A stretch of DNA of 64,000 bases from Bacillota bacterium (GTDB taxonomy: Bacteria; Bacillota; Clostridia; Oscillospirales; Acutalibacteraceae), in NCBI GenBank assembly GCA_023418995.1, contig JAEZYP010000044.1, positions 186,001-250,000 on the forward strand, written 5' to 3'. Position 1 is the first letter of the stretch, and each line of letters begins with the position of its first letter. Under the pieces are notes generated by a model. That model did no database searches. It was not told the DNA's origin and worked only from the letters and a program-made list of their open reading frames with translations. Both the position numbers and the translations under genes were made by a program. Positions 18,401 through 26,660 of the stretch are shown one piece after another.

Positions 18401-19324
18401 ATGTTTCCGGAACCCCAAAAAAGCAAAGGGCTGGAAGCTCTGAAAGATGTTGCATACTTTGCTGCGGGGAGCATTATTTACGCGATATCCGTGAATGTAT
18501 TCACGGCACCGAATAATATTGCGCCCGGCGGCGTCACTGGTATCAGTACGATGATTAATTACCTGGTTGGATGGCCCATTGGTTTGTTGGGGCTATTGCT
18601 CAATATTCCTATTTTTATCTGGGCTGTTCTTGAAATCGGTTATAAGCTCGTGGCAAAAACCATGTTTGCCACGGTTATTGTTTCTGTGGTAATCGATTCA
18701 ACCAGCGGCATTTTGCCATCCTACAGGGGCGATCCCATGCTTGCCTCCGTTTTTGGCGGAATTCTTGGAGGAATCGGTCTTGCGCTCGTGTTTATGCGGG
18801 GCGGCACGACCGGCGGCTCCGATCTGGTGGCGAGACTGCTTGGCAGACGAATTCGCCATCTTTCCATGGGGAAGCTCATGCTCGGAATCGATCTGGTCAT
18901 TGTTATTGTTTCGGCGTTTGTTTTTCAGAGCATGGAAAGCGCCCTTTATGCGACAATTACCATATATGTGACTTCAAAACTGATTGACGCGATTCTTTAC
19001 GGAACTGATATCGGAACCGGAAAATTGATGTTTATTATGTCCGCCAAAAACGACGTGATTGCCCGCGATATTTTAACCAATATGGAACGCGGAGTGACCG
19101 TACTAAAGTCCCGGGGGGCATACAGCGGCCGGGATGGTGAAGTTTTGCTTTGCGCGGTGCGTCGTTACGAAGTGATAAAAGTAAAGGATATTGTTCGTTA
19201 CCATGATAAGGATGCGTTTGTTATCGTCGGGGATGCCGGTGAAATATCCGGCGAAGGGTTTCGGGAGGTAAAAACGGAGGACAAAACCTTAAAAGAGCTG
19301 ATAGCTCATGTCAAAAAAAAATAA
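18401..19324 (+). CDS. YitT family membrane protein with DUF2179 domain
   Basis: 307 residues. Five to six membrane segments fill residues 15-200, with the family blocks TAPNNIAPGGVTGIS and FMRGGTTGGSDLVARLL. A soluble DUF2179 domain (about 215-300) ends the protein. The function is unknown; some relatives are linked to small-molecule export. The ATG at 18401 follows GAGGTG; a GTG at 18395 is less likely. It directly follows mrnC and ends at a bidirectional terminator. Confidence 0.9.
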   Translation: MFPEPQKSKGLEALKDVAYFAAGSIIYAISVNVFTAPNNIAPGGVTGISTMINYLVGWPIGLLGLLLNIPIFIWAVLEIGYKLVAKTMFATVIVSVVIDSTSGILPSYRGDPMLASVFGGILGGIGLALVFMRGGTTGGSDLVARLLGRRIRHLSMGKLMLGIDLVIVIVSAFVFQSMESALYATITIYVTSKLIDAILYGTDIGTGKLMFIMSAKNDVIARDILTNMERGVTVLKSRGAYSGRDGEVLLCAVRRYEVIKVKDIVRYHDKDAFVIVGDAGEISGEGFREVKTEDKTLKELIAHVKKK

Positions 19325-19366
19325 ACAGGCGGTCCTGTAAAATGAAAGCCGCCTGTTTTTCTTTTG
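19323..19366. terminator. Bidirectional terminator between YitT gene and small minus-strand ORF
   Basis: AAACAGGCGG pairs with CCGCCTGTTT across a 16-nt loop. T-rich sequence follows on the plus strand and TTT on the minus strand, suiting the convergent genes. Confidence 0.85.
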
Positions 19367-19374
19367 TTCCGGTG

Positions 19375-19545
19375 TTATTTGCAATTTGAGCAGTCGCTTG
19401 TTCCATAAGTCTGCTTGTTTGTACTGTCGCTAACTTTACTGGTTTTTGTACCGGACTTATTGTTAGCGCTGGTTGTTCCCGCTTTCATATTGTCGTTGGA
19501 ATTGTAATTAGACTGCTTGCTTGGTCTTGCTGAATCTTTATCCAT
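19375..19545 (-). CDS. Small Asn/Ser/Thr/Lys-rich protein, unknown
   Basis: 56 residues, unrecognised. The start ATG is preceded by AAAAGGGGGTGAATTC, a very strong ribosome binding site, and a terminator lies directly after the stop, so this looks like a real single-gene transcript. It is rich in S, N, K and T, has no membrane segment, and ends in SDCSNCK with two cysteines. Size and composition resemble small spore-associated proteins of sporulating Firmicutes, but that is inference. It is the only non-mobile gene on the minus strand. A longer frame to 19620 lacks support. Confidence 0.6.
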   Translation of the reverse strand: MDKDSARPSKQSNYNSNDNMKAGTTSANNKSGTKTSKVSDSTNKQTYGTSDCSNCK

Positions 19546-19658
19546 GAATTCACCCCCTTTTACTGCTATTATTTGAATGTAGAAGGAAAATATACCAGAA
19601 TAATTTGATATAGTTGGCACCTTTGAGAACCCGAGAAAAGAGTACGGAGTTGATTGAT

Positions 19659-21002
19659 TTGAGCTGTGAAGCGGAACGGCTGCCTAAGAAATACCTTTAC
19701 AGAATGAAGAATATTTTGGGCAGTGATTTCGAAGATTTTTTGGAGTGCTGCAATAAGCCGCATTACCGTGGAATCCGTATAAATCCGTTGAAATGCAGGG
19801 AAGAGGTATTGAAAAGGAATCTGCCCTTTTCCCTCCTTGCGTCTCCATTTTCGCCGTTGTCCTACTATATTCCGAATGATACGGAAAGGGTGGGTGCCCT
19901 TCCAATGCACCATGCCGGCGCGTTTTATTCGCAGGAACCCTCCGCGTCCTCTGCGGTCACCGTTTTGAATCCGGTTCCGGGCGATATGGTATTGGACCTG
20001 TGTGCCGCTCCCGGCGGAAAATCGACGCAGATTGCCTCGCTCTTACGGGGAGAGGGTCTTCTGTGGTCCAATGAAATCATAAAGAGCCGGGCAAATATAT
20101 TGTTATCGAACATTGAACGGTGCGGCGTTGCGAACGCGGTGGTTTCCTCCTGCCATCCGGACACCCTTTGTTCAGAGCTGGAAGGGTTTTTTGACAAGAT
20201 TCTTGTGGACGCTCCCTGCTCGGGAGAGGGAATGTTCCGCCGCGATGATCAGGCAATTCTCGATTGGAGCGAGGAGCATGTGCAGGCTTGTGCGGTTCGT
20301 CAGCTGGCTATTTTAGAAAGCGCTGCAAAAGCGCTGAAAGAGAACGGAATTATGGTCTATTCAACCTGTACCTTTTCCGTTGAAGAAAATGAAGGAGTAA
20401 TCAATCAATTTTTGTCTTTACACAAGGATTTTGAGCTGGTCGAATGCGGTCAAAGCTTTGGTCGTCCCGCCGCTCTCAAAATGGCGCGGCGAATTTTCCC
20501 GATGGACGGCGGCGAAGGCCATTTTGTAGCGCGGTTAAAGCGCCTTTCTTACCATTGCGGCTACAGAAAATCTTATCCGATAAAGAAGTCCGCGATGCAA
20601 AGCATGGCGACTGATCTTTACCACGAAATCTATCAGGCTAAATTGGACAGGCAAATTGAGCAAATCGGAAACAGCTTTATCCTGCTGCCGGAGCATTTGC
20701 CGGAGTTGAAGGGGCTTGGAGTGATTCGTGCCGGCATTCTGCTTGGGGAAGGAAAAACCAACCGGGTTGAGCCTGCCCACGCAGCGTTTATGGCGGCAAG
20801 GCCGGAAGACTTGAATCAGGTAATCAATTTGCCGCGGGAATCCAATCTGATTTCAGCTTTCTTAAAAGGAGAGGAAATTGATGTGGATTGCTCTTTTAAG
20901 GGTTTTACGGGGGTTGCGGTAGACGGTGTGGTTACCGGCTTCGGCAAGGCTTCCAACGGCAGACTGAAAAATCATTATCCGAAGGGATTGCGGAATAATT
21001 GA
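19659..21002 (+). CDS. RsmF/RsmB-like rRNA (cytosine-C5) methyltransferase
   Basis: About 447 residues. NOL1/NOP2/Sun family m5C RNA methyltransferase; the likely substrate is 16S rRNA, position unknown. SAM-binding motif DLCAAPGGKSTQIA is at about residue 112. The two catalytic cysteine motifs are DAPCSGEGMFRR and YSTCTFS. A C-terminal extension of the RsmF type (FKGFTGVAVDGVVTGFGK, PUA-like) is present. The TTG at 19659 has GGAG upstream and gives a family-like start; in-frame TTGs at 19650 and 19614 are alternatives. Confidence 0.9.
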   Translation: MSCEAERLPKKYLYRMKNILGSDFEDFLECCNKPHYRGIRINPLKCREEVLKRNLPFSLLASPFSPLSYYIPNDTERVGALPMHHAGAFYSQEPSASSAVTVLNPVPGDMVLDLCAAPGGKSTQIASLLRGEGLLWSNEIIKSRANILLSNIERCGVANAVVSSCHPDTLCSELEGFFDKILVDAPCSGEGMFRRDDQAILDWSEEHVQACAVRQLAILESAAKALKENGIMVYSTCTFSVEENEGVINQFLSLHKDFELVECGQSFGRPAALKMARRIFPMDGGEGHFVARLKRLSYHCGYRKSYPIKKSAMQSMATDLYHEIYQAKLDRQIEQIGNSFILLPEHLPELKGLGVIRAGILLGEGKTNRVEPAHAAFMAARPEDLNQVINLPRESNLISAFLKGEEIDVDCSFKGFTGVAVDGVVTGFGKASNGRLKNHYPKGLRNN

Positions 21003-21045
21003 TGTTGCAAACGATTTATAATTTGTCACTTTAGCGTGTTAAAAC

Positions 21046-21074
21046 TTGAAATCAACAATAAATAATGTTATAAT
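21046..21074 (+). promoter_or_regulatory. SigA promoter of ilvE
   Basis: TTGAAA, 17-bp spacer, TATAAT; start site about 25 bp before the ribosome binding site. Confidence 0.78.
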
Positions 21075-21107
21075 TATCGGTAATTAATTTGAAAGAGGGC
21101 ATTTAAG

Positions 21108-22178
21108 ATGCAGGAAATCAGAGTGGAACTGACAGATCATCCGGCTCAAAAGCCGACCGATTCGAGCAAGCTTGGCTTTGGTACGATATTTACGGATCAT
21201 ATGTTTTTAATGAACTATGATGAGGGAGAGGGCTGGCATGACCCCAGAATTGTCCCGTTTGGATCAATCGAGCTTTCACCGGCGGCAATGTGCCTGCATT
21301 ACGGCCAGTCTGTTTTTGAGGGAATGAAGGCCTATCGTGCAGTAGACGGCAGAATTTTACTCTTCAGACCGGATAAAAACATGGCTCGGCTCAACTCCTC
21401 AAATGACCGTCTTTGTATCCCGCTTATTGATGAGGAATTTGCCAAGAGCGCCATTGAAAAGCTGGTTTCAGTCGAACAGGACTGGATTCCCTCCGCCGAA
21501 GGAACCTCCCTTTACATACGTCCGTTTATTATCGGCGTCGATCCACATATTGGCGTACATCCCGCGCAGCATTTAATTTTCATTGTTCTCTGCTGCCCGG
21601 TCGGCGCATATTATCCGGAAGGGCTGAATCCGGTTAAGATTTATGTGGAAAAGAATTATGTTCGCGCGGTGAAAGGCGGCATGGGATATACAAAGACAGC
21701 CGGAAACTATGCGGCATCGTTAAAGGCACAGGATGAGGCTGAGAGGCAAAATTATACGCAGGTGCTTTGGCTTGACGGTGTGGAACGCAAATACATTGAA
21801 GAAGTCGGAACCATGAATGTCTTTTTTGTAATTGGAGACGAAGTTGTTACACCGGAGCTTCAGGGGTCAATTCTTCCGGGAATTACAAGGATGTCTTCAA
21901 TTGAAATGCTGAAATCCTGGGGTATGAAGGTCGTAGAGCGTAAAATTTCGATAGAAGAGCTTTCTCAGGCCGCGCAAAGCGGTAAGCTTAAGGAAGCGTT
22001 CGGAACCGGAACAGCCGCCGTTATTTCCCCAATCGGGCATCTGAAATGGGGCGATGAGATCATGAATATCAACAATGGTGAAATTGGTTCCATTTCGCAA
22101 CGCCTTTACGATACCTTGACCGGTATTCAATGGGGAAAGATTAAGGATACCTTCGGGTGGACTGTAGAAGTAAAATAA
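21108..22178 (+). CDS. ilvE: Branched-chain amino acid aminotransferase
   Basis: 356 residues, the long class IV PLP enzyme form. It transfers amino groups between glutamate and the keto acids of Leu, Ile and Val. The PLP lysine is in GYTKTAGNYAAS, and the family blocks SVFEGMKAYR, EEVGTMNVFF and PGITRMSS are present. It is a single-gene unit with its own promoter and a hairpin terminator after the stop. AAAGAGGGC precedes the ATG. Confidence 0.96.
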   Translation: MQEIRVELTDHPAQKPTDSSKLGFGTIFTDHMFLMNYDEGEGWHDPRIVPFGSIELSPAAMCLHYGQSVFEGMKAYRAVDGRILLFRPDKNMARLNSSNDRLCIPLIDEEFAKSAIEKLVSVEQDWIPSAEGTSLYIRPFIIGVDPHIGVHPAQHLIFIVLCCPVGAYYPEGLNPVKIYVEKNYVRAVKGGMGYTKTAGNYAASLKAQDEAERQNYTQVLWLDGVERKYIEEVGTMNVFFVIGDEVVTPELQGSILPGITRMSSIEMLKSWGMKVVERKISIEELSQAAQSGKLKEAFGTGTAAVISPIGHLKWGDEIMNINNGEIGSISQRLYDTLTGIQWGKIKDTFGWTVEVK

Positions 22179-22193
22179 CTGTAAACGTCAAAG

Positions 22194-22218
22194 GCGGCGG
22201 CATTCTGTCGTCGCTTTT
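22194..22218 (+). terminator. Intrinsic terminator after ilvE
   Basis: 8-bp stem GCGGCGGC with GTCGTCGC (two G-T pairs), 5-nt loop, four T. Moderate strength. Confidence 0.6.
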
Positions 22219-22233
22219 GTATTTGGAGAGGTT

Positions 22234-23130
22234 ATGCGCGAACTTGTTTTTCCTGTACCCGCAGAATATGAAGGGATTCGGCTGAAAAATTATCTGCGAG
22301 GCTATTGCGGAGTATCGGCTCGCCTTATGGCGAGGCTGAAGCGACAGCCGCTCGGAATAACCAATAACGGGCTACATGCAATTGTTACCGATATTATAAA
22401 GACCGGGGATATTGTCAAAATCTGCATGCCTGATGATAAAAAACAAATAGAGCCAATTCCCCATCCGCTTTCAGTCTTGTATGAGGACGACGATTTGCTG
22501 GTGCTAAATAAACCGGCTGATATGCCAATGTATCCTTCTCCGGGTCATGACCACGACAGCCTGGCCAATGCGGTTTCTGCTTATTATTTCAAAACCGGGC
22601 AAAAAATCGGGTTTCGACCGGTTTACCGCTTGGATAAGGATACGACCGGTCTTGTGGTATTGGCAAAGAATTCTTTTGCCGCCGCATCTCTTGCAGGATC
22701 GGTCAAAAAGGTGTATTATGCAATTTGTGAAGGGGAGCTCAGTGGCAGCGGTATGGTTAATCAGCCTATTGGCATAAAAGAAGACAGTAGAATTCAACGC
22801 GCGGTATCCCAACAGGGAGAAAGTGCCGTGACCAATTGGAGAACTATAGGCAGCTCAAAAGGTCATAGCCTGCTTGCTTTGAAGCTGGAAACCGGGCGTA
22901 CGCATCAAATTCGGGTGCATTTGTCCCATCTTGGGCATCCTTTGGCCGGAGACGATATGTACGGCGGGGGAACAGGACAAATTGCCAGACAGGCGTTACA
23001 TTGCGGAAAAGCTTGTTTTTGTCATCCCGTTACAAAGAAGGATATTCAGATTATCTGCAAGTTTCCATCCGATATGCTCGATATGCTTCAAACGTGTAAT
23101 ATAGAAAATGAACAAATTCATATAGACTAA
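22234..23130 (+). CDS. RluA-family pseudouridine synthase
   Basis: 298 residues. An N-terminal S4-like segment (about residues 10-60) is followed by the catalytic domain with RPVYRLDKDTTGLVVLAK, whose Asp after RL is the catalytic residue. ETGRTHQIRVHLSHLGHPLAGD is the other family signature. It isomerises uridine in rRNA or tRNA. Whether it is the RluD type (23S helix 69) or another RluA paralogue cannot be settled from sequence alone. GGAGAGG lies just before the ATG. Confidence 0.9.
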   Translation: MRELVFPVPAEYEGIRLKNYLRGYCGVSARLMARLKRQPLGITNNGLHAIVTDIIKTGDIVKICMPDDKKQIEPIPHPLSVLYEDDDLLVLNKPADMPMYPSPGHDHDSLANAVSAYYFKTGQKIGFRPVYRLDKDTTGLVVLAKNSFAAASLAGSVKKVYYAICEGELSGSGMVNQPIGIKEDSRIQRAVSQQGESAVTNWRTIGSSKGHSLLALKLETGRTHQIRVHLSHLGHPLAGDDMYGGGTGQIARQALHCGKACFCHPVTKKDIQIICKFPSDMLDMLQTCNIENEQIHID

Positions 23131-23184
23131 ATGTGCCAAGTGTATTATAAAATTAATAAGAATGAATTTTTATTAATTTAACGC

Positions 23185-23213
23185 TTGAATTATGTATAAA
23201 TATGCGCTATAAT
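23185..23213 (+). promoter_or_regulatory. SigA promoter of the amino-acid ABC transporter
   Basis: TTGAAT, 17-bp spacer, TATAAT. The leader to the ATG at 23324 is about 105 nt and holds an inverted repeat with a second TATAAT. Confidence 0.75.
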
Positions 23214-23275
23214 ACAATCATGGCAAAGAAATTAGTATATCAAATAATTGTTGCACAGCTCAATCAGCAACGTGA

Positions 23276-23294
23276 TTTGATATAATATATCAAA
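23276..23294 (+). promoter_or_regulatory. 19-bp inverted repeat, possible operator
   Basis: TTTGATATA and TATATCAAA flank one central base. A further TATATCAAA half-site lies at 23236-23244. The repeat contains a TATAAT hexamer at 23281-23286. Its place between promoter and ribosome binding site suggests a repressor site, but the factor is unknown. Confidence 0.5.
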
Positions 23295-23323
23295 TGTTTT
23301 TTATTAAACGGAGGGTAAACAAT

Positions 23324-24184
23324 ATGAAAAAAGTTACAAAGATTTCCGCATTTCTTTTAGCGGTAGTAATGGGCATATCTATGACCGCATGCGCGGGCAA
23401 CGGCACAGCTACTTCCGCTGCGGCGAGTACAGCCGGTGAGACGGCTTCTTCTGCGGCTTCCACCGCCGGATCCTCTTCAGTAGACAAAATAAAGGCTGAC
23501 GGCTTTGTTACATGGTCTACCAATGCGGAATTTGAGCCGTTTGAGTACAAGGACGGCGATAACGTAGTTGGCATTGACGCGGAAATTTCTCAGAAGATTG
23601 CCGACAAGCTTGGTGTAAAGCTTAAAATCAACGATATTTCATTTGATACCCTGGTTACAGAACTGAGCACTGGCAAAACCAATTTTGTGGCGGCCGGTAT
23701 GACTGTAAATGAAGACAGAAAAAAGAACGTGGATTTCTCCGATACATATTTTGATGCTTCACAGGCAATCATTGTGGCAAAGGACAGCGCTGTTAAATCC
23801 CGCGCGGATCTGAACGGCAAAAAAGTCGGTGTTCAGCAGGGTACTACAGGAGATTCCTTCTGCACAAACGAAGACGGCAAGAGCGATGTTAAGGTTGGTT
23901 CCGTAGAGCGTTATACAAAAGCGGTCGATGCTGTAACGGATCTACTCAACGGTAAGATTGACGCGGTTGTTATCGATGATTTCCCGGCGACCAAGTTTAT
24001 TGAAAAAAACACTAGCAAGCTTGTTAAGCTTGGCGAGGCCTTAACGGTGGAGAAATATGCAATTGCCGTGAAAAAAGGCGATGCAGATATGCTCAAAGTT
24101 GTGAATGATGTTCTTGGTGAAATGAAATCCAGCGGAGAACTCGATAAGATTGTTGATAAGTATAAAGCACAGCTCGGCGCTTAA
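23324..24184 (+). CDS. Polar amino-acid ABC transporter, substrate-binding lipoprotein
   Basis: 286 residues. A lipoprotein signal peptide ends in MTAC, giving the lipid-modified Cys at residue 23. An A/S/T-rich linker follows, then a periplasmic-binding-protein fold of the PBPb (family 3) type with FEPFEYKDGDNVVGIDAE, DRKKNVDFSDTYFDASQAI and GKKVGVQQGTTGD. The ligand is a polar amino acid; cystine, glutamine or arginine are possible. luxS nearby slightly favours sulfur amino acids, but this is weak. The ATG at 23324 has ACGGAGGG upstream. It is the first gene of a three-gene transporter unit. Confidence 0.92.
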   Translation: MKKVTKISAFLLAVVMGISMTACAGNGTATSAAASTAGETASSAASTAGSSSVDKIKADGFVTWSTNAEFEPFEYKDGDNVVGIDAEISQKIADKLGVKLKINDISFDTLVTELSTGKTNFVAAGMTVNEDRKKNVDFSDTYFDASQAIIVAKDSAVKSRADLNGKKVGVQQGTTGDSFCTNEDGKSDVKVGSVERYTKAVDAVTDLLNGKIDAVVIDDFPATKFIEKNTSKLVKLGEALTVEKYAIAVKKGDADMLKVVNDVLGEMKSSGELDKIVDKYKAQLGA

Positions 24185-24204
24185 TGTTTGTCTGAAAATT
24201 CAAT

Positions 24205-24240
24205 GCAGGGTCAGCAGTAATTCTGCTGCCCTGCTTTTAT
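24205..24240 (+). terminator. Terminator/attenuator between binding protein and permease
   Basis: GCAGGG plus CAGCAG pair with CTGCTG plus CCCTGC (one bulged T), followed by TTTTATT. Partial termination here would give more binding protein than membrane components, a common arrangement. Confidence 0.75.
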
Positions 24241-24262
24241 TCATTTCTAACAGGAGGTAATT

Positions 24263-24994
24263 ATGAATTCACTGCTTGCTGCAATTCCCCTGTCTTTTTT
24301 TTCTGTGTTATCGGATAAATTAACCGACGCGTTTATTGTTAAAAGTAGATATAAATATATTGTTACCGGTTTGGGCAATACTCTGTTGATTACGATATTT
24401 GCTGTATTCATTGGTATTCTTTTGGGGACACTGGTCGCTCTTGTGAAGGTGGCACATGGAAATGACAACAAAAAATTTAGAGTACTAAACACGCTTGCAA
24501 ATCTGTATCTGACAATTATTCGCGGAACTCCGGTCATTGTTCAGCTGTTGATTATGTATTATATCATTTTGAGCTCTACGAGCGTTGATAAAATAACAGC
24601 GTCTATTCTCGCATTCGGAATCAACTCAGGCGCATATGTGGCCGAAGTTATCCGAAGCGGTATTCAGTCAGTGGATAAAGGGCAGATTGAGGCCGGACGT
24701 TCCCTTGGCTTGAACGAGCGGGATACCATGGTGAAAATTGTTTTTCCCCAGGCTTTGAAAAACGTTCTCCCTGCGATTGGCAATGAGTTTATTGCGTTGC
24801 TGAAAGAAACCTCCGTTGCCGGATATATCGGTGTGCAGGATTTGACCAAGGGCGGCGATATTATCAGAAGCATCACTTACGACGCCTTTACGCCTCTGCT
24901 TACCACTGCGGGTGCTTACCTTCTGATTGTAATTGGTTTGACTACCGCTTTGTCAAAGTTTGAAAGGAGGCTGCATAAGAGTGATAACCGTTAA
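24263..24994 (+). CDS. Polar amino-acid ABC transporter, permease
   Basis: 243 residues of the HisM/GlnP type. About five membrane segments (residues 35-55, 85-110, and three more to 235). The EAA loop is visible as [25 protein letters not shown], which contacts the ATPase. AGGAGG precedes the ATG. It overlaps the ATPase gene by 14 bp. Confidence 0.94.
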   Translation: MNSLLAAIPLSFFSVLSDKLTDAFIVKSRYKYIVTGLGNTLLITIFAVFIGILLGTLVALVKVAHGNDNKKFRVLNTLANLYLTIIRGTPVIVQLLIMYYIILSSTSVDKITASILAFGINSGAYVAEVIRSGIQSVDKGQIEAGRSLGLNERDTMVKIVFPQALKNVLPAIGNEFIALLKETSVAGYIGVQDLTKGGDIIRSITYDAFTPLLTTAGAYLLIVIGLTTALSKFERRLHKSDNR

Positions 24995-25715
24995 AGATCT
25001 CCATAAAACGTTTCATACCCTCAACGGCGATTTGCCGGTATTAAAGGGAATCAGTCAGGAAATTGAAAAGGGAGAAAAGGTTGTTATCGTGGGTCCGTCC
25101 GGTTCCGGAAAAAGTACGTTCCTTCGTTGCCTGAATCTTCTGGAACAGCCAACCAGCGGAGAGATTTGGTTCGAAGGCGTTCAAATTAACAAACCGGACT
25201 GCAATATTAATCAGCTTCGTCAGAAAATGGGGATGGTGTTTCAGCATTTTAATTTGTTTCCTCATTTAACGGTAATAAAGAACATAACGCTTGCCCCGGT
25301 TTCATTAAAGCTGAAAACACCCGAGGAAGCAAACAAACAGGCAATGCAGCTTTTAGAGCGAATTGGGCTTGCCGATAAGGCAGAAGCGTATCCGGTACAG
25401 CTTTCAGGCGGGCAAAAGCAGCGCATTGCAATCGTAAGAGCACTCGCGATGAATCCTGATGTTATGCTGTTTGATGAGCCTACCAGTGCGCTTGACCCTG
25501 AAATGGTTGGCGAGGTTCTCCAGGTTATGAAGGAGCTTGCTGCAGACGGGATGACGATGGCTGTTGTTACACACGAGATGGGTTTTGCGCGTGAGGTTGC
25601 AACCCGTGTTCTGTTTATGGACGACGGGCAGGTTCTGGAAGAAGCCAAACCGGATGAATTTTTTACAAATCCTAAAAACCCAAGATTGCAGGACTTCTTA
25701 TCAAAAGTTCTTTGA
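24981..25715 (+). CDS. Polar amino-acid ABC transporter, ATPase
   Basis: 244 residues. Walker [10 protein letters not shown] at about residue 34, signature LSGGQKQR, Walker [12 protein letters not shown], and switch His in [11 protein letters not shown]. This is the GlnQ/HisP subfamily. I chose GTG 24981 because AAAGGAGG lies 10 nt upstream; the longer TTG frame at 24960 lies within the permease gene. It ends the operon. Confidence 0.95.
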   Translation: MITVKDLHKTFHTLNGDLPVLKGISQEIEKGEKVVIVGPSGSGKSTFLRCLNLLEQPTSGEIWFEGVQINKPDCNINQLRQKMGMVFQHFNLFPHLTVIKNITLAPVSLKLKTPEEANKQAMQLLERIGLADKAEAYPVQLSGGQKQRIAIVRALAMNPDVMLFDEPTSALDPEMVGEVLQVMKELAADGMTMAVVTHEMGFAREVATRVLFMDDGQVLEEAKPDEFFTNPKNPRLQDFLSKVL

Positions 25716-26064
25716 GTTAAAATTGCTGATTCTTGCGCGGTTGCAGGCAAGTAAAAACCTTTTGTAATTCTTCCGTTTTTTAATACCAATTAATATGTTA
25801 AAATAAAGTATATAACAGTCTGTTGTATACTTTATTTTTTGGTGTGATGGTAAACCGGCCGCGATATATTCTTGTTTGGCTGAATAAAAGCTTAGGTCAT
25901 AATATGAAGCAAACATAGTTTTCAAATGCATAAAAATTATAAAAAGTGCGATACATCAGACCCGTCGGCGCAGGGATCGGTATGATAGCGTTGATTGAAA
26001 GCTTTTTAAAAAAAGAACTTTATAAACTATATATTGAAATGCCATTTGTATAAGGAGAATTGTT
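25716..26064 (+). other. 349-bp intergenic region before luxS
   Basis: It contains the transporter terminator (25801-25841), then about 220 AT-rich bases with no gene, no recognisable SAM or SAH riboswitch and no clear promoter, ending in the AAGGAG site of luxS. Confidence 0.6.
25801..25841 (+). terminator. Intrinsic terminator after the ABC transporter operon
   Basis: A long AT-rich stem (AAATAAAGTATA with TATACTTTATTT, extended inward by AACAG/CTGTT) is followed by T6. Confidence 0.82.
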
Positions 26065-26517
26065 ATGGAGAGAATCGCTAGTTTTTGCGTGGATCATAAT
26101 AAATTAATGCCGGGGATTTATGTATCTCGTATTGATGATGATATAACGACCTATGATATTCGAATGAAGCGTCCAAATGTTGCGCCTTTTCTTGCAAACC
26201 CAGCGATGCATACGGTTGAGCATCTTTTTGCCACCTATGCCCGCAACTCCGCGTGGAAAGACAGGATAATATATTTTGGACCAATGGGTTGCCGCACCGG
26301 ATTTTACTTCCTAGTGAGAAATATGAAAAAACCGGATGCGATTAATCTGATTATAGAGGCATTTGCATTTATTTCAGAATTCAGCGGGGTAATCCCGGGC
26401 TCCAAAGCAGAAGAATGCGGCAATTATCTGGAGCATGATTTGGAAGACGCAAAATCGCAGGCAAAAGCATTTTTACCGCTAATCCGTGATTGGAGCGAAG
26501 AAAAGTTAAGCTACTAA
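26065..26517 (+). CDS. luxS: S-ribosylhomocysteine lyase LuxS
   Basis: 150 residues. It cleaves S-ribosylhomocysteine to homocysteine and DPD, the precursor of autoinducer-2, recycling the toxic product of SAM-dependent methylation. Metal ligands H49 and H53 (HTVEH) and C118 (ECGNY), and the catalytic C76 (GPMGCRTGFY), are present. AAGGAG precedes the ATG. The partner pfs/mtn is not in the window. Confidence 0.97.
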   Translation: MERIASFCVDHNKLMPGIYVSRIDDDITTYDIRMKRPNVAPFLANPAMHTVEHLFATYARNSAWKDRIIYFGPMGCRTGFYFLVRNMKKPDAINLIIEAFAFISEFSGVIPGSKAEECGNYLEHDLEDAKSQAKAFLPLIRDWSEEKLSY

Positions 26518-26559
26518 CTTAAGCTGGGTTATACAATATTAATCCAATTATTGTAATTT

Positions 26560-26576
26560 TGTAAATTTTATGTAAA
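26560..26576 (+). promoter_or_regulatory. WalR-type box
   Basis: TGTAAA-N5-TGTAAA matches the published WalR/YycF pattern TGTWAH-N5-TGTWAH. It lies 4 bp before a TTGCAT -35 box, centred at about -48 from the inferred start, a position suited to activation of the downstream cell-wall hydrolase. Confidence 0.65.
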
Positions 26577-26580
26577 TTGG

Positions 26581-26609
26581 TTGCATTATTGTTAGATTTG
26601 TTATATCAT
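26581..26609 (+). promoter_or_regulatory. Promoter of the LysM/M23 hydrolase gene
   Basis: TTGCAT, 17-bp spacer, TATCAT. The imperfect -10 fits an activator-dependent promoter. A perfect 14-bp palindrome TTACAAATTTGTAA follows at 26621-26634. Confidence 0.5.
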
Positions 26610-26660
26610 AAATAAGGATATTACAAATTTGTAACAATTAGATGCGAAAGGATTGGCTTT

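Noticed and set aside
25842..26064. SAM or SAH riboswitch before luxS
   Set aside because: No matching conserved core or stem arrangement seen in the AT-rich gap.
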